From NCBI RefSeq assembly GCF_009727055.1, contig NC_052359.1, forward strand, positions 62,374,960 to 62,438,959: 64,000 nt of DNA. Direction: 5' to 3'. This DNA is from Benincasa hispida (Eukaryota > Streptophyta > Magnoliopsida > Cucurbitales > Cucurbitaceae). Position numbers and translations under genes: made by a program. Below the pieces are notes generated by a model, which was not told where the DNA came from, made no database searches, and saw only the letters and a program-made list of their open reading frames with translations. Position 1 is the stretch's first letter; each line of letters begins with the position of its first letter. Shown here piece after piece: positions 1 through 12,150 of the stretch.

Positions 1-90
1 GAAGAGCATGCTTTAGTTTTTGTCAAAATTAGTGAATTAGAATGCTTATGGATCCTTGATACTTACGCTACACGTTGTTTAACTCTTTCA
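1..90 (+). mobile_element. 3' tail of an LTR inserted in gypsy gag
   Basis: Bases 1-90 match the last ~85 bases of the solo LTR ending at 55176 (shared GAGCATGCTTTAGTTTTTG and ATGCTTATGGATCCTTGATA) and end in TCA at 90. Gypsy gag coding starts immediately after, without a primer binding site, so this is best read as the end of an LTR that jumped into gag rather than that gypsy's own LTR. The start and left target duplication lie outside the window; the right duplication would be GGGGT (91-95). Confidence 0.7.
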
Positions 91-1422
91 GGGGTAATAC
101 AAGAGCAACTCAATCTAGGGTCTTTCCCTTCTCTTTGAAGGATGTGGCCAAAGATTGGTTGTACTCCTTGCTGAAGGGATCCGTCACTACATGGAATGGT
201 TTGAAAAAAAATTTCTTAGAAAAAAAATTTCCTGCATCTAAAGCTTATAATATAAGAAAAGAAATATATGGAATTAAGTAGAGTGTAGGAGACTCTTTTT
301 ATGAATACTGAGAAAGATATAAATAGTTTTGGGCTTTATTCCCTCATCATCAAATTTCTAAACAATATCTTATCTAATATTTCTATTCAGGTTTGCTTCA
401 GTCGAAGAGGTGCAATATTGATGTGCCCACCGGAGGGGCTTTTGCAGACAAGACGCCCACTGAAGCAAGTCAACTCATATCTATTATGGTGGAGAACTCT
501 CAGAATTTTGTGCCAAGGATTCTCAATCACACTGTTGCTCAATCTAGTGAAGTAAGTAAGCTAAGATCTCAAGTGTCTGACCTCGTTTCTCTTTTTACTC
601 AGGTAGCTCAGGGAGTGCTTCCTCAAGTCAAAACATGTAGAGCATGTAGAGTAGTCGGACATACTTCTGAGGCTTGCCCATAAGCTTAAGTCAATGCCAT
701 TGGAGGATTTTAGAGGAAATATGACCCCCACGGGCAAACCTATAACCAAGGATGGAGAAATCATCCCAATTTCAAATGGAGATCTCAAGGGCAATGCGAG
801 AACTGGAACCAATCATCATCTTCAACCTTCTTAAGTATGTCTCTAGAGGATGTTGTAAAATCACTTACTGGCCACTCTTTAAAATTTCAACAGGAACTTC
901 ACCAACTTAAAAAAGACAACATCCAACTCCAAAAAAACACCAAATCCTTTCAACAAGAGACTAGGCAAGGCTTCACCAATTTGGGCACTAAAATCACTCA
1001 ACTTGCAACTGTGGCAAGAAAACTTGAGAGTAAAACATCTGGTAAGCTTTCTGCCCAACCGGATCACGAGAATGTAAGTGCTATAACTCTTAGAAGTGGG
1101 AAGGAAATTCATTCTTCCTTTCAAGAAGCTAGCCCAGTTCAGTCATCTCCCAGAAGCTAGAAAAGGTAAATGAGCAAGAAAACAAGGTAAATGAATCCGA
1201 GGAAACTCTCATCTTTCATGAGGTATGTAACTACTCTCCCTCTAAAGCAGAATCGTATGTACCTAAGGCCCCTTCCCCAGTAGATTTGCAAAACCTAAGA
1301 TAGAAGATACTGACCTAGAGCTTGTTGAGATGTTCAAAAAGGTACAAATTAACATCCCTTTGCTTAATGCTATTTAACAAATACCTAGGTATGCAAATTT
1401 TTTTAAAGATTTGTGTGGAAAC
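91..1422 (+). pseudogene. Ty3/gypsy gag fragment (G1)
   Basis: Degraded nucleocapsid/capsid polyprotein of a Ty3/gypsy retrotransposon. One main frame runs from 91 to 1160, broken by stop codons. It holds the retrotransposon gag core (FPFSLKDVAKDWL at ~120-160, then TTWNGLKKNFLEKKFP), a CX2CX4HX4C zinc knuckle at 636-676 (CRACRVVGHTSEAC), and the pre-protease LRSGK motif near 1088-1105. After a frameshift near 1160 it continues with PFPSRFAKPK (~1268) and a ...NIPLLNAI...PRYANFFKDLC segment (~1345-1420), where it stops abruptly. Protease, RT and integrase are absent. At ~1422 it abuts an oppositely oriented gag (G2). Loss is by truncation; the stop codons show long inactivity. Confidence 0.85.
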
Positions 1423-2162
1423 ACTTGAATTTATTTTCATCATTCTTTTTTTGTAATAGTTGGGGGAAGGCGTAGTTGGATGCACGTCAGCCCCTGCATT
1501 GGAGGTATTCGCTGGAGAATGAATCGTAAAACCAGGTGCTCTTTCTACTCTAGCCTTCTTAGATGCATTGGTATTCTCATATGTTTATTCAAGTGTGTTC
1601 ATTGTTGGGTTAGGGTGAATCTTTTCTCTTAATTCTTTTCTCTTAACCTATGTCATAGGTTTACCACTCCGTAGTGTCACCGTCTGACACTGCCCCTTGT
1701 CACTGTTATGTTGTTTGGGAGCTTCCGTGTTGCTTGGCAAGGTTCCTTGCAGGCGTTTTTTTAGTTCATTAGCAATCTGACCTACCTGTAACTCCAGTTC
1801 CTAAGGAGGATGTTTGTGTTGGGATTGGTATTCTAATTCTCTTAGTAGTCTCGTAGTTTGTAAACACTCTGTAAACATATTGATATTAATAAAATAAATA
1901 TTATTTTATAAGCATTTACTCGATCTAATAAACTAAGATCCGTGGTTATTTCATGTAACTTAAGCATGCCTGTGGAGACATACAAGTGGATCATGCCTTA
2001 AGTAATAATCTAAATGATATGTAGTATAAGGATAAAGGAGGGATATCTTATCCTGGTGACACTATGGATATGGCCCGCTTTGTAGATGTTACAAGTGTTG
2101 TAAAGTGCTACAAATGGTCTGGTTCTGACCATTCATGTGATGACATGCGAGCGGGGGTATCA

Positions 2163-2181
2163 TATACAAAGAGTTTGTATA
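2163..2181 (+). other. Conserved LTR hairpin TATACAAA-GAG-TTTGTATA
   Basis: Perfect 8-bp stem with a GAG loop, ~346 bp from the LTR start. The same structure is present at 11082-11100, 15237-15255, 28253-28271 and, with changed but pairing stems, at 29928-29946 and 53851-53871. Function unknown. Confidence 0.75.
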
Positions 2182-2904
2182 AGACCAGACCACGAGATGA
2201 TTAGTCTCTTTATATAACGCTGTTGATAATTGAGACTTACATTTCACTAGGATGACCATAGGTGACATGACCTTAATCCCGAGTGAGTTGGAAACTCCTG
2301 CTCATGAGGGCGGTTCTTTGATTTGTATGGGTGAGAGTGGCCAGATTGCCAACTCAATAAATCTACCATTTAGGGATTCATTTGATTGGGGAGCTGGGAA
2401 CTTAGCTACACAAGACGGAATTCACTTCTTCCCCGAAGCATGGGCAAGTAGATAAATTGCTCCCTTAAGGGCTAATTCCGAGTCTTGAATTGGCCACACC
2501 CTCTCTTGGGAAGAGAGAACTCAGTCATAGTAGGACTATAACTTATTGTTCATTAGCGGAATTAGGGTACTTAAGGAGTTAGATGTAACTACAGAAGAAA
2601 AACGGTAAATTGGCCCAGCTGTACTTATGAACGATTTATGAAGGGTCATCACACTGTTGACTGATTATATCCAATGAACACAAAAATATATCTGTAGTGC
2701 GAAGAGTGCAACTGTCGATCTTTAGTAGAGTGACCAACAGTTAACGGATGGTGGATCTCGTGATTAAAGAATTTAGTCAGTTATTCACGTACCGTTGGAG
2801 CTTCAAGCTATAGGTCCATAAGGTCCCCTTGGTAGCTCAATGGGTTCAAGTTGAAAATCAGATTTTGGGTTAGTTTGAAATGTTCAAATTAACAAGAGGA
2901 AATT

Positions 2905-3032
2905 TAATTACATGTGATATAATTAAATTATATGTGATATAATTAAATTAATTAAATTATATGTGATATAATTAAATTAATTCAATTATATGTGATATAA
3001 TTAAATTAATTCAATTATATGTGATATAATTG
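2905..3032 (+). repeat. AT-rich tandem repeat inside LTR
   Basis: About five imperfect copies of a 20-30 bp unit built on TATATGTGATATAATTAAATT. Reverse copies of the LTR family (e.g. ~10345-10385) hold only one or two units, so the array expanded in this copy. Confidence 0.85.
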
Positions 3033-5270
3033 ATTTGATGTATTAGATACATTAATTGGAGGATTAATATAAATATGATTTATATTAAATACCATACATA
3101 GAAAAAGAACTATGGTTTATATGTTTCATATGATGAAATATTAAAACTATAGGCTATAAATATAATATGATAAGTTGGTTATCATATCTATTTAAATATT
3201 AATTATATGATAATTATTCTTTTTCTTTAATAACCGATTGAATGGGAGGTTATTGGAATGATTATGGTAACTGTTAGATAAAAGGAAAATCATTTTCCAA
3301 AAATCAGATGATCATTCATTTGTGTTGTTTGACAAAAGAAAGGACTATCGAGTAAAAACGTTTTACTAAACGATAGTGTCTCACAGCTTACACGATCAAA
3401 TACCGAGTTTACTATACGATAGTTACTCGCTTACTCGTTGCTACATGATCGAATAACAAAGTCTATACGATAGGCTTCTTTTTTCTAAACGATCGAGTAT
3501 CTAGTCTATAGGATAAACTTCATACATCTCCCACTTACTCGATCGTCTATCTCCTTCTTTTCTTTCTTCAAAGTCACACAAAGCCCGCAACTCCTGGATT
3601 CTCACACCGAGAATACCAAGGTAACACTTGTGGTGGTGTTCTAGTTCTGTTCGAGGTTTGGGGATCGAGTTGGACTCAATAGTGATTGAGGATTCATCAA
3701 TTCGTGTTGTTGGCTATTATGTTCGTTATGTTCAAGTGCTTCTTTGGACGCGTTGGAGATTGATCAAAGGATACTTGAAAAAAGAGTTCTTCAAAGGTTT
3801 ACATACTCTATCCCTTGTTCATTCTTTTAAGAAGCATGCTTGTAATTTACTGATTATGCATAATCGTTTCTGTTTAGACCGTAATAGTTTAAGTTCTTTC
3901 ACAATGGGATTTGGAACAATCCGTTTTTGCTCATTGGATCTCTATGTTTAGATTTCCTTCAATTTGACTTTTTAGTATAATGCGTCATTTCTGAACTATG
4001 TACTCTTTCAACAGAGCCTCAAGTAGAAAAGAGGAACTCGACGCAGTTATACCTCTGTTGTAAGATTGTTGCGGTGGTTCTTGCTGAGTGTGCTGAAATC
4101 TCGATGGGGTTCCCTGCCTCTGCTGCTGCTGCATGCTAGAATGCTCTAGGTTTTGTTGATGGCCTCTTAAAGAGAAATTAGGATGGTTTCTCTATCTTGG
4201 TTTGTAAGTGTTGGAGAAATGGTTGTTTTTCACAAAAAAGACAGATTGTGGATTTTGAGGACAAGATTAGAGGAATGTGGCTCGCCTCAACCCATACAGC
4301 TAATCACAGGTTGTCCCGACGCATCTATCTTATGCAAATTCTAATTTAAGCTATGTGTTCATGGTTAAGTTGTTCAGCATGTTCGTCATGGCGACCACTT
4401 TCTTTGCTAAGTTGCTCACTACGTCATTATCTATCATTCCTGCTCTTCGACGCCTATCCTTCAATTGAGATTCATCCCGCTCCATGTTTTATTTGGTTGT
4501 TCAATCTAAAATCTCTTTAGCTTCATCATAGGACTTGATCATAATCTCTCCTACAGCGACTGAGGCTACAACCATCTGGGAATGTTTATTTAGATCAATA
4601 TAGAACGTTTCCATTTGAACCGTGAGAGGCAACCCATGGTTCGAACAGTTCTTAACTAACCATTTAAATATATTCCCACGCATCACTTGAGGTCTCAAAA
4701 TCTCTCTGTTCGAAGTTCATGATTTCCCTTCAAAGGAACAAAGATAGCCTTATAGATTCAGGTGTGATTCTAGGAATCACAAATAAATTACATGTCTCCA
4801 AGAAACACTTTAAGTGTACATGGGGATCCTCCCCGCGTGTTCCACCAAACTACCCTATAGTTTGTAACATCTATAACATTACAGACTTCATTTCAAATCT
4901 GGTCCCATCGGGGTTGGATATATGATCCCAGGTGTAAAGTCATATAGAATAGGTGAAGTATATTCATGCATTAGATGCCTGCTATTGTTCGCCATCTAGA
5001 TAGTATTATTGACAATATTTTTTAATTGTTGAGCCATGTGTTGGTTATTTTGATCGTTAGCCATTATTTTCTGCCTTTGCCTCCACCTTCTATTAGCTCT
5101 GATTCATTGACATAAGGTTCTTTCAATCTCAGGGTTGTATTTGGGCTCAAAAGAGTCTTTTGTGCTTATAAAACGTTTATAGGCTCAAGCTCAGCTTGTA
5201 ATACTCCTTTAGTTGAGAGTTCTACAAGAAAGATTCAATAAACCAAATTACTATTAGCTACATCGCCTAA

Positions 5271-5288
5271 TTCCCAGTAATGGCACCA
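5271..5288 (-). other. Primer binding site of G2
   Basis: Minus strand reads TGGTGCCATTACTGGGAA, a diverged form of TGGCGCCGTTGCCGGGGA found just inside the 5' LTR of Tat/Athila-type gypsy elements. It lies 6 bp inside the LTR end at 5295. Confidence 0.8.
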
Positions 5289-5294
5289 AAAACT

Positions 5295-6835
5295 TGTTGC
5301 ATTTTTAATCATTCTTTGCACTTGTGTCGTTTTCTATCTTATTTTGAGTTTATGCGTTAGGAGATAAAAATTAAGTTTTATACAAAGCTCTTAGTTGCGT
5401 ATAAGTTTTCTTGAGTTAGATCTAAGTATAAACCTAGCCCAAGTTTCCTGGCAAGCCCAGGGTTAAATGCAAGGATTAGTTAGTACTAACGCAAGATGGT
5501 GAGATGATCTTTCGTTGTGTGATTCTAAGTATAGATATATGTGTTGAGATTCTAAACTAAGCTAAGCTAACATACATGTAAGAGAAAGAGGTTTGAAAGA
5601 TGGGATATGTTGACAAAATATGTAATGCGTTGGGGCAACGTGATGATTCCTTAGTAACAGACAACAAGTTTATGTGAAATCAAGGGAATGAGATGGGGTT
5701 GGGAAGATTAACGGGTAATCTTTAAGTATACATGTATGATGTGTCTAGGTTCTGTTCTCTACTTAAGTATTTCAATATCTCTCGATGCATTGGCCACATT
5801 TATCTTATCTCTAAGATGCATGTGTTTACAAATATGAACAGATCAACATGACTAACTTATCTCTAAAGCTACTCAATATTATTACTTAATGCGTTCAATA
5901 GTTATTTTCTCTCTGAAGCAATTAACTATTTCTACTCAAATCGATTGATTAGATGGATTCAAGCATAAAACATTTAAGTATACATCAAGCAAGTTAAACG
6001 CACATACATGTGACTTAGCAGATTAATATTTAGTTCCACCGAACCCACGACAAATTTAGCTACTCATGATGAAGGAAAGTAAGAACATGGATGTGGAAAT
6101 GGATGAAATCATGATTAAATTAATATTAACAAAATATTTCTACAAAATCCCAGTTCAATCAAGACAAATAATGGAAGAAAATGCTAAGTAAGGAAAGAAA
6201 AGTGTCAAGTCGTTGGGGTCAATCTCATTCTACTTTTTGCTTGATTTTAGATGCTTGCTGCCGTGACTGAGGTGAGGATGTGTTGAAGGTCGTCTCTCTC
6301 GAGCTCTAACTCTAGCAGAACCTCCGTAATCAACGGTGGAAATGGTGGTCGGACTCCTCTTCTTCTTGTTGTCGGTTGAGGAACTACTTTGTACAGAGAT
6401 TCTACTGCCTACTTCTAGGTGTCTAACTTTTTAACTCTCTAACTATTTTTTTAGGTGGATAGCATCTCTTTTATAGGCACTTGGACTCAGCAACTTGTGA
6501 TGTGATAGGATTAATTTTCAAGCCTTCTTGTAGCTATTTGCCATTCTAATCTACTCAGACTTCGCATGTTAGGTTGCCCATACCGTAAGTTAAGATTTAG
6601 CGTTAAGTGCACGAGCGAAATGTATCTTCTTGAATTCGCTGGGTTCCAACGCATGCTTCCTGCATTGGCTTCTCTACAACACTTAGTGAAATTCCACGAT
6701 TGCTGCATTATCAAGCGTTAGTAGTGCACGTTTCTTTAAAAACGATACTTTTCTGAAATGAATGTGTTTCTCTTTATTTGACCCTAATTATTCTAACTTT
6801 AAGAAAACAATAACTTGTATTTCTACAAGTTATCA
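5295..6835 (-). mobile_element. 5' LTR of gypsy G2
   Basis: 1541 bp. Minus strand starts TGATAACTTGTAGAAATACA at 6835 and ends ...ATGCAACA at 5295, directly followed by the primer binding site. No open reading frame of note. The right edge interrupts the PMD gene; the following GGCAC (6836-6840) would be the target duplication but its partner is not in the window. Confidence 0.8.
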
Positions 6836-7471
6836 GGCACCACCCCACAAGTACGTACCAGTATGCTTGAAATCATCCAATAGTGGAAGAAACATAAGAT
6901 GTACCCGAGAATTCGACTTGTTGGCAGACAAAAATCCTCCAATAAGCTACATAATATATGCTCATGCATACTTCTGTATGCTGATGTCGTTGGCATGAGA
7001 AGATAACTCTAGAAATTGGGACACTAACCACGGGATACTCAATCTTGAGCCTTTCAAATCATTTGGTCAAATGCCCAAAAGATCATCACAAATAGTTTTT
7101 CAATCATATTGTAATGAACTTGTCACAAGTCCTCCGTCCACTAGTAATCCAAACAGAATTGCGACATCCTACAATGTAATTGTGCATTCCCCACAAGGTA
7201 TATGAAATGTGTGGGTTTCTAGTCTCCAACGCTTTACTAAAGCAGTAATGAGGTGTCAATCTAGTTGGATAAATCCAATCTATGCAACCCCAAGAAAACC
7301 AGCTTGTTGTACATAAGGAATAATACGTGGATCAAACGAGATAGTACATTGTGCAGATCCCTCCTTTCTTCGACAGCCCAAAACTACAGCAGAAGAACTA
7401 TCCCATATTGATTGTAAATGATGAATATTTTATTGATATTTTGCATAGGATTAGAAGGATCAGGATCCATG
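6836..7471 (-). pseudogene. Plant mobile domain (PMD) protein, broken
   Basis: Minus-strand remnant of the PMD (aminotransferase-like plant mobile domain) family, found in plant nuclear proteins and in some transposons. Starting at 7471 it reads MDPDPSNPMQNINK; further pieces match the family's QAGFLGLHRLD (~7310), the ETRNPHISYTLWG stretch (~7200, family HTFHMPxGE) and LPLLDDFKHTGTYLWGGA (6890-6837), the last truncated by the G2 LTR. Several frame changes and stops occur, so it is inactive. It lies just downstream of MULE M1 in the same orientation; PMD genes are known to associate with Mutator-type elements, so it may have been carried by M1. The linkage is inference. Confidence 0.7.
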
Positions 7472-7499
7472 ATGCACAAACACTAAAAGAATGCAAACA

Positions 7500-7660
7500 C
7501 ATATTAATAGAGTCAATTCCATAACAAAGTTTATTATATAAAAGAAGTTCGTTACATAAAAAATTCAATTACATAACAATTTCAATTATATAAAAAAGTC
7601 CATTACATAACAATTTCAATTATGTAAAAAGTCCATTAAATAACAAAGTCATCAATGGCT
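7500..7660. repeat. Short tandem repeats between PMD and MULE
   Basis: Three imperfect copies of a ~45-bp unit built on AATTACATAACAATTTC and AAAAAGTCCATTA (about 7530-7640). No coding potential. Confidence 0.65.
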
Positions 7661-9460
7661 CAAATAGGAAGCACCTAATGAACGATGTGAACAAGTACGC
7701 TTGTTATGTCCTCCCTTGCAAATTGTACATCAAACTTTTTGACTAGCCCCTCTCCAATCCATTTCATAATGAATTCGTGCACTTTTTGTCACACCCCCTC
7801 CTAGTTTACCCTCTTAACCTTTAAGGGGATGTGATGCTAGCAGTTACCGACCTTCTCGCCAGCACGTACTGCCTAACTTACCTATATAACCTGCTTAAAG
7901 CCTTGTTATACATTTATGACTTAGCAGGATAATATTCTATAACCGAACCAGCAAATGAAAATTATTTACAATCTCAGAGTTGACAAACAAAACAAACATC
8001 CAACAAAACAACATAAGAGCAGAAACGATGGGTCCCAAAACATATTCACTAGTTCTTGACTCCTCTCACAACATGTGTATATTATTTACAAACTTTAACC
8101 TAAGTTTTCTCCTTCCTGGCCAAGTCTTGAGTGGCAAGTGGCAGCATGTTCAACCTCGGGGAATCTGACCGCTACCTGAAAAAAAGAAAAACATTGGGAA
8201 ATAATGAGTTGGTTGCCCAGTGAGTGACTTGTATGAAACAGTTCATCTCACGCCTTTCATACACATATTAAACATGTAAACATGTTGAAATCAAACTCAA
8301 GCAACTTTTATAGAATCATACATTAAAACATAACATCACACCTCGTACATATTTACAAACCTTAGTTGAGAACGAGCGTTTGTAGCTCAAGCTCCCAACG
8401 TCCATTCATGGCCATGAGACCCATACTTCGGTCCCAATATAATGAACTGTGGCCAGGAGACCCATACTTCGGCCTCTCATACTGAACTACCTATGTACAC
8501 GTGGAGTATACTAACTACCGTCAACACCTTAGGTACTTCCTCGGATACCTTCTATACCTTTGGCATCTGGCTTACTAGAATCGTACCATTCATAGAAAAT
8601 ATGTGTAAATAAAGCTTTAAGCATAGCATTTACCTAGCTTTCACCATAAAAGCATTGTCACATTTCGACATGCATGCTTCATGAAATATAAGCATTTAGC
8701 TTTTACAATACTTTTACATTCAGCCCTGACATGCGCTAAAACTAGTAAAACTTACTTAAATAGCTTGAAACATCATAATTAAGAAATGCTATGAAATCTC
8801 TAATATCATATGTATAAACTTTAGTTGCTTGGAAAACATATAAACCTTAGCATGAAATTCATTTGGAACGCATGATCTTTTATATATAAAGTTTAAAGAC
8901 ATTTAGTCACTCATGGGTCTTTAAGCTTGTTTTCTTAGGCTTGGTAGGCTTCTCCAATGGGTGTTGCTCCTACACACAAGAATATTAATTCAGCTACTAC
9001 CTTGGTCTCCCTATTGAGGCTACCCTTTTCAAACAAAGCTCACATTTATTCCTTTCGCTTTCAATTCTTTGTAACTTACCTTAGGGCGTAGGGTACTTAG
9101 TCGAATTTAAAATGCTTAAACAGTAGATGGTCGCCTCCTTTCTAACGCCCACACCCAATACTTAGTAGGATTTTTGGGGTGTCAAACTAACGTTTAGCAA
9201 GTAATTGCCTGTTTGTTCAACAAATTCTAGATTCGGTTTCTAATGTCAATAACTCGAAATCCATAACTCATTTTAAGAAAATTCCTATTTCAAACATGCT
9301 CAAAATTGTGTTAACAATGTTACCTAAAAATTTCAATATAAAACTCCTCGTGGTTTGATCTAGGGCTTTAAATCTTCTTCATTGTCCCTAATCCACATAG
9401 CTGCCTGCTTGTTCAACAAATTCTAGGTTTAACTTCCAAAATATGTAACTCAAACCCCAA

Positions 9461-11488
9461 ACCTTTGAAGAAACTCTTATATAAGAGTGCCTATGAGTGG
9501 AAGTGAATCTTTCTAATTCATTGTGACAGAATTTCCACCTATACATTCGAACATACAAATATGGGTTCACAATGCTAAATTATTGGCATGCTTAAAGGAT
9601 CAATAAATAAGAGACCGAGAGATCATACCAGTTGAAGACTTTTCTTCACAGAAAATCTTACTTTTTCTAGAACGACAAGCTATCGTTCGGCAACACCCAA
9701 TCGTCTACCACAAATAGATGGAAACGGAGACGTCACCACCATTCGAAGCCCTCAGTATTCTCGGAGTGAGAATCCAAATGGTGGGCTTTGTTCAAATTTG
9801 GTAGAGGGGAGGAGGAAAAGAGATCATATACAATGATCAAGCAAGTGTGAGAAAGACTCGTCTATCGTATAGACAAAATGCTTGATCGTTTAGGTGAAGT
9901 ATACGATCGTGTAGGAAAAGATAAGCGATTGTCTATATGATCGTGTAGGAAAAGCTAAGTGATCGTCTATACGATCGTTTAGTAAAGCTCGGGTCCTGAA
10001 TGATCGTTTAGTAAAAGATAAGAGATTGTTCAACACTATCATATAGGCTTTGATTTTACTAAGCGATGACACACTCCCTTTTAAATCTCGCACTACACCG
10101 TGAGCTATTTAAGCGTCTCAAAACGATTCTTCATCTTATTCATCCATTACGAAAATAGAAGAGATGCCGGCCAATTATCCCATAACTGTCCAATTAATAA
10201 ATAATAAATATAATCACATTATATTCATAACCTATGGTTTAATATCATATATTAACCATAGCATTTTTCCTCCACTAGATATAAATCATATTTATATCCA
10301 ATTTCCTCCAAATTAATGTATCTCATACATAAAGTCAATTATATCATATATGATTAATTAGTTCAATTATATCATATATAATCGAACTCCCTCTTGTCAA
10401 TTTGAACATTTCAAACTGACCCAAAAACTAATTCTCAACTTGTATCCAAGCTACCAAGGGAACCTTATGGACCTATGGCTCAAAGCTTCAATGGTACATG
10501 AATAACTAACTAAACTTTTTAGCCACGATATCCACTATCCGTTAACTGTCAGGCATTCCACTAAAGACCGACAGCTGAACTCTTCTTACCATAGATATAT
10601 ATTTCCATTGGATATAACCAATCATCAGTACGATGACCGTTCACAGATGCTCATTAGTATAGCTAGGCCGATTTACCGTTTTGCCCCTGTAGTTACATCT
10701 TACTCCTTAAGTAGCACTGATCCCTCTAATGAACAATACAATATAGTATTACTATGTGTGAACACCTCTTGGGTCTGAGCGCCCTAGGATCAACCCTTAA
10801 GGGAGCAATCAATCTACTTATCCCTGCTTCAAGGAAGGAGTGAACTCCATATTGTAAAGTTGAGTTCCCAGCTCCCAAATTAGACGAATCCCTAAAGTGG
10901 TAGGTTTGAGTCGGCGCTCTGGACACTCGCACCCAAGCAAATCAAAGGACCGCCCTTAATGGCAGGAGTTCCCAACTCACTCAGGATTGAGGTCATGTTA
11001 CCTATGGTCATCTTAGTGAAGTGAAGTATTTGTCATGAACGGAGTTATATGACAAGACGTTAACACTTTGTGGTTAGGTCTTATACAAAATCTTTGTATA
11101 GGACACCCCCGCTCGCATGTCCTCTACAAGAATGATCAGGATTAGACGATCTGTGACAAGTCATGACACTTGTAACTAATCTACAAAGCGGGTCGCATCC
11201 GTAGCGTTACTAGGATAAGGTTTCCCTTCTATATCCATATACTACAGACCATTTTGGTTATCACTTAAGACATGATCCACTTGTATGTTACCACATACAC
11301 GCTTAAGTTACATTAAGACAACCAGGGATTTTAAGTTTATTGATTTGTGGTAAAGCAAATAAAACATCCAAATGTGCAAAGTCAAGAAATGAAGTAAATA
11401 TCATACATTACACATCACAAGCGTTCGTACAAAAAATGTTTACAAACTACAGGACACGAGACTTTAGGGCATCAACCTCAACAACCTT
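9461..11488 (-). mobile_element. Solo LTR nested in the 7787-12369 LTR, TSD ACCTT
   Basis: LTR 9466-11483 (2018 bp): minus strand starts TGTTGAGGTTGATGCCC and the plus-strand left end is TGAAGAAAC. Exact ACCTT copies lie at 9461-9465 and 11484-11488. The copy of the host LTR at 22840-22870 shows the uninterrupted site (CCAAGCCTCATCTT), confirming the insertion point. It shares the conserved core (~10440-11240) with the C2 LTR family and has the hairpin at 11082-11100, and CGATCG words at ~9670-10060. Confidence 0.9.
11082..11100 (-). other. Conserved LTR hairpin
   Basis: Minus strand TATACAAA, loop GAT, TTTGTATA: perfect 8-bp stem with the third loop base changed. It lies ~385 bp from the LTR start. 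Confidence 0.7.
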
Positions 11489-11909
11489 ATCTTGCAAAAG
11501 TTCCTTCTACAAACTTACTTATAATGGTGATAACAATATTACCTTAAATTTTAAGCTTGAAATTTCACGTAGTTCGGCCTGGATCTTAAATTCTTCGTCG
11601 ATGGCCCGGATTCGCCAGAAAAAGAAACCTTTCGCTATTTCCTTCCTTCTTCGTCCTTCTTCTGATGAGATTTCCTTTCAGTGGCTCGGCTTTAGAAACT
11701 AGACTCATAGAGCATGCCAACGGTACCAAGATCACTTGATTTTCCCGGAGGAGTTGTCCAAAGCGACCTTTTGAAGTTTGTCTTCTTTTTTTATACTGCC
11801 AGCCACACGAACTTACATTAAATTCTAACACACCACCTCGTCCACTAATGGATTAAGGCCTCTAGATTAAGCCAACTGTTTGGATTAATTAGGGTTTAAA
11901 GCTGATCGC

Positions 11910-12150
11910 TCATGCAAAACTCGATACTCGATGGAATACTTAATGGTATTTTGGTAATTACTCGATGGAAAATTCAATGGTATTCTGGAAAATACTCGAT
12001 GGAAAAACTCGATGCTCGATGGCTTGCTCGTTGCATGGTCATTCTTCTATCACACATACTCGATGCACGATCCTTCCTCGGACGCACATACTCAATGCTC
12101 GATGGCATTTACTCAATGCCTACCTTGTGCTTACTCGATGCTCAACCACC
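11910..12150 (+). repeat. Cluster of ACTCGATG words in LTR
   Basis: About a dozen ACTCGATG / CTCGATGG / ACTCAATG words at irregular spacing near the U3 end of the solo LTR. The corresponding region of the family copy at 20378-23504 lacks them. Confidence 0.6.

Larger units (their letters stand above)
1812..3966 (+). mobile_element. Solo LTR with TSD (GTTTG/ATTTG)
   Basis: The LTR runs 1817-3961 (2145 bp), TGTTGGGATT... to ...TTCCTTCA, flanked by 1812-1816 GTTTG and 3962-3966 ATTTG (4/5 identical). No internal retrotransposon sequence is attached, and G2 gag continues on both sides, so this is a solo LTR left by LTR-LTR recombination. It belongs to the same family as the C2 LTRs: similar first bases and a shared core from ~2030 to 2860, read here in the forward direction. 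It carries the conserved hairpin at 2163-2181 and a run of CGAT-type words at ~3370-3545. Confidence 0.88.
1423..5085 (-). pseudogene. Ty3/gypsy gag (G2), split by a solo LTR
   Basis: Minus-strand gag. The start region encodes MANDQNNQHMAQQLKN (~5075), followed by the LYDFTPG motif common in Athila/Tat-type gag. A core piece at 4501-4698 contains HGLPLTVQMETFYIDLN and SYDEAKEIL, and a PQSVFFVKNN-like segment follows the knuckle region (~4250-4200). Gag reaches 3962, is interrupted by the LTR 1817-3961, and resumes at 1811 with ELQVGQIANELKKR and the TLRSGK motif (~1650), then QKKNDENKFKCF, ending at the 1422 junction. Several stops and a one-base deletion near 1795 make it non-functional. Family is clear; the exact start is not. 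Confidence 0.8.
1423..6835 (-). mobile_element. Reverse Ty3/gypsy element G2, truncated
   Basis: Reading leftward: LTR (6835 to 5295), primer binding site (5288-5271), gag (about 5080 to 1423), then truncation. Protease, RT, RNase H, integrase and the second LTR are missing. The right end (LTR start TGATAACTTG on the minus strand) abuts a coding motif of a plant-mobile-domain gene, so G2 inserted into that gene. The left end was lost at the junction with G1. A solo LTR (1817-3961) lies inside its gag. Confidence 0.8.
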
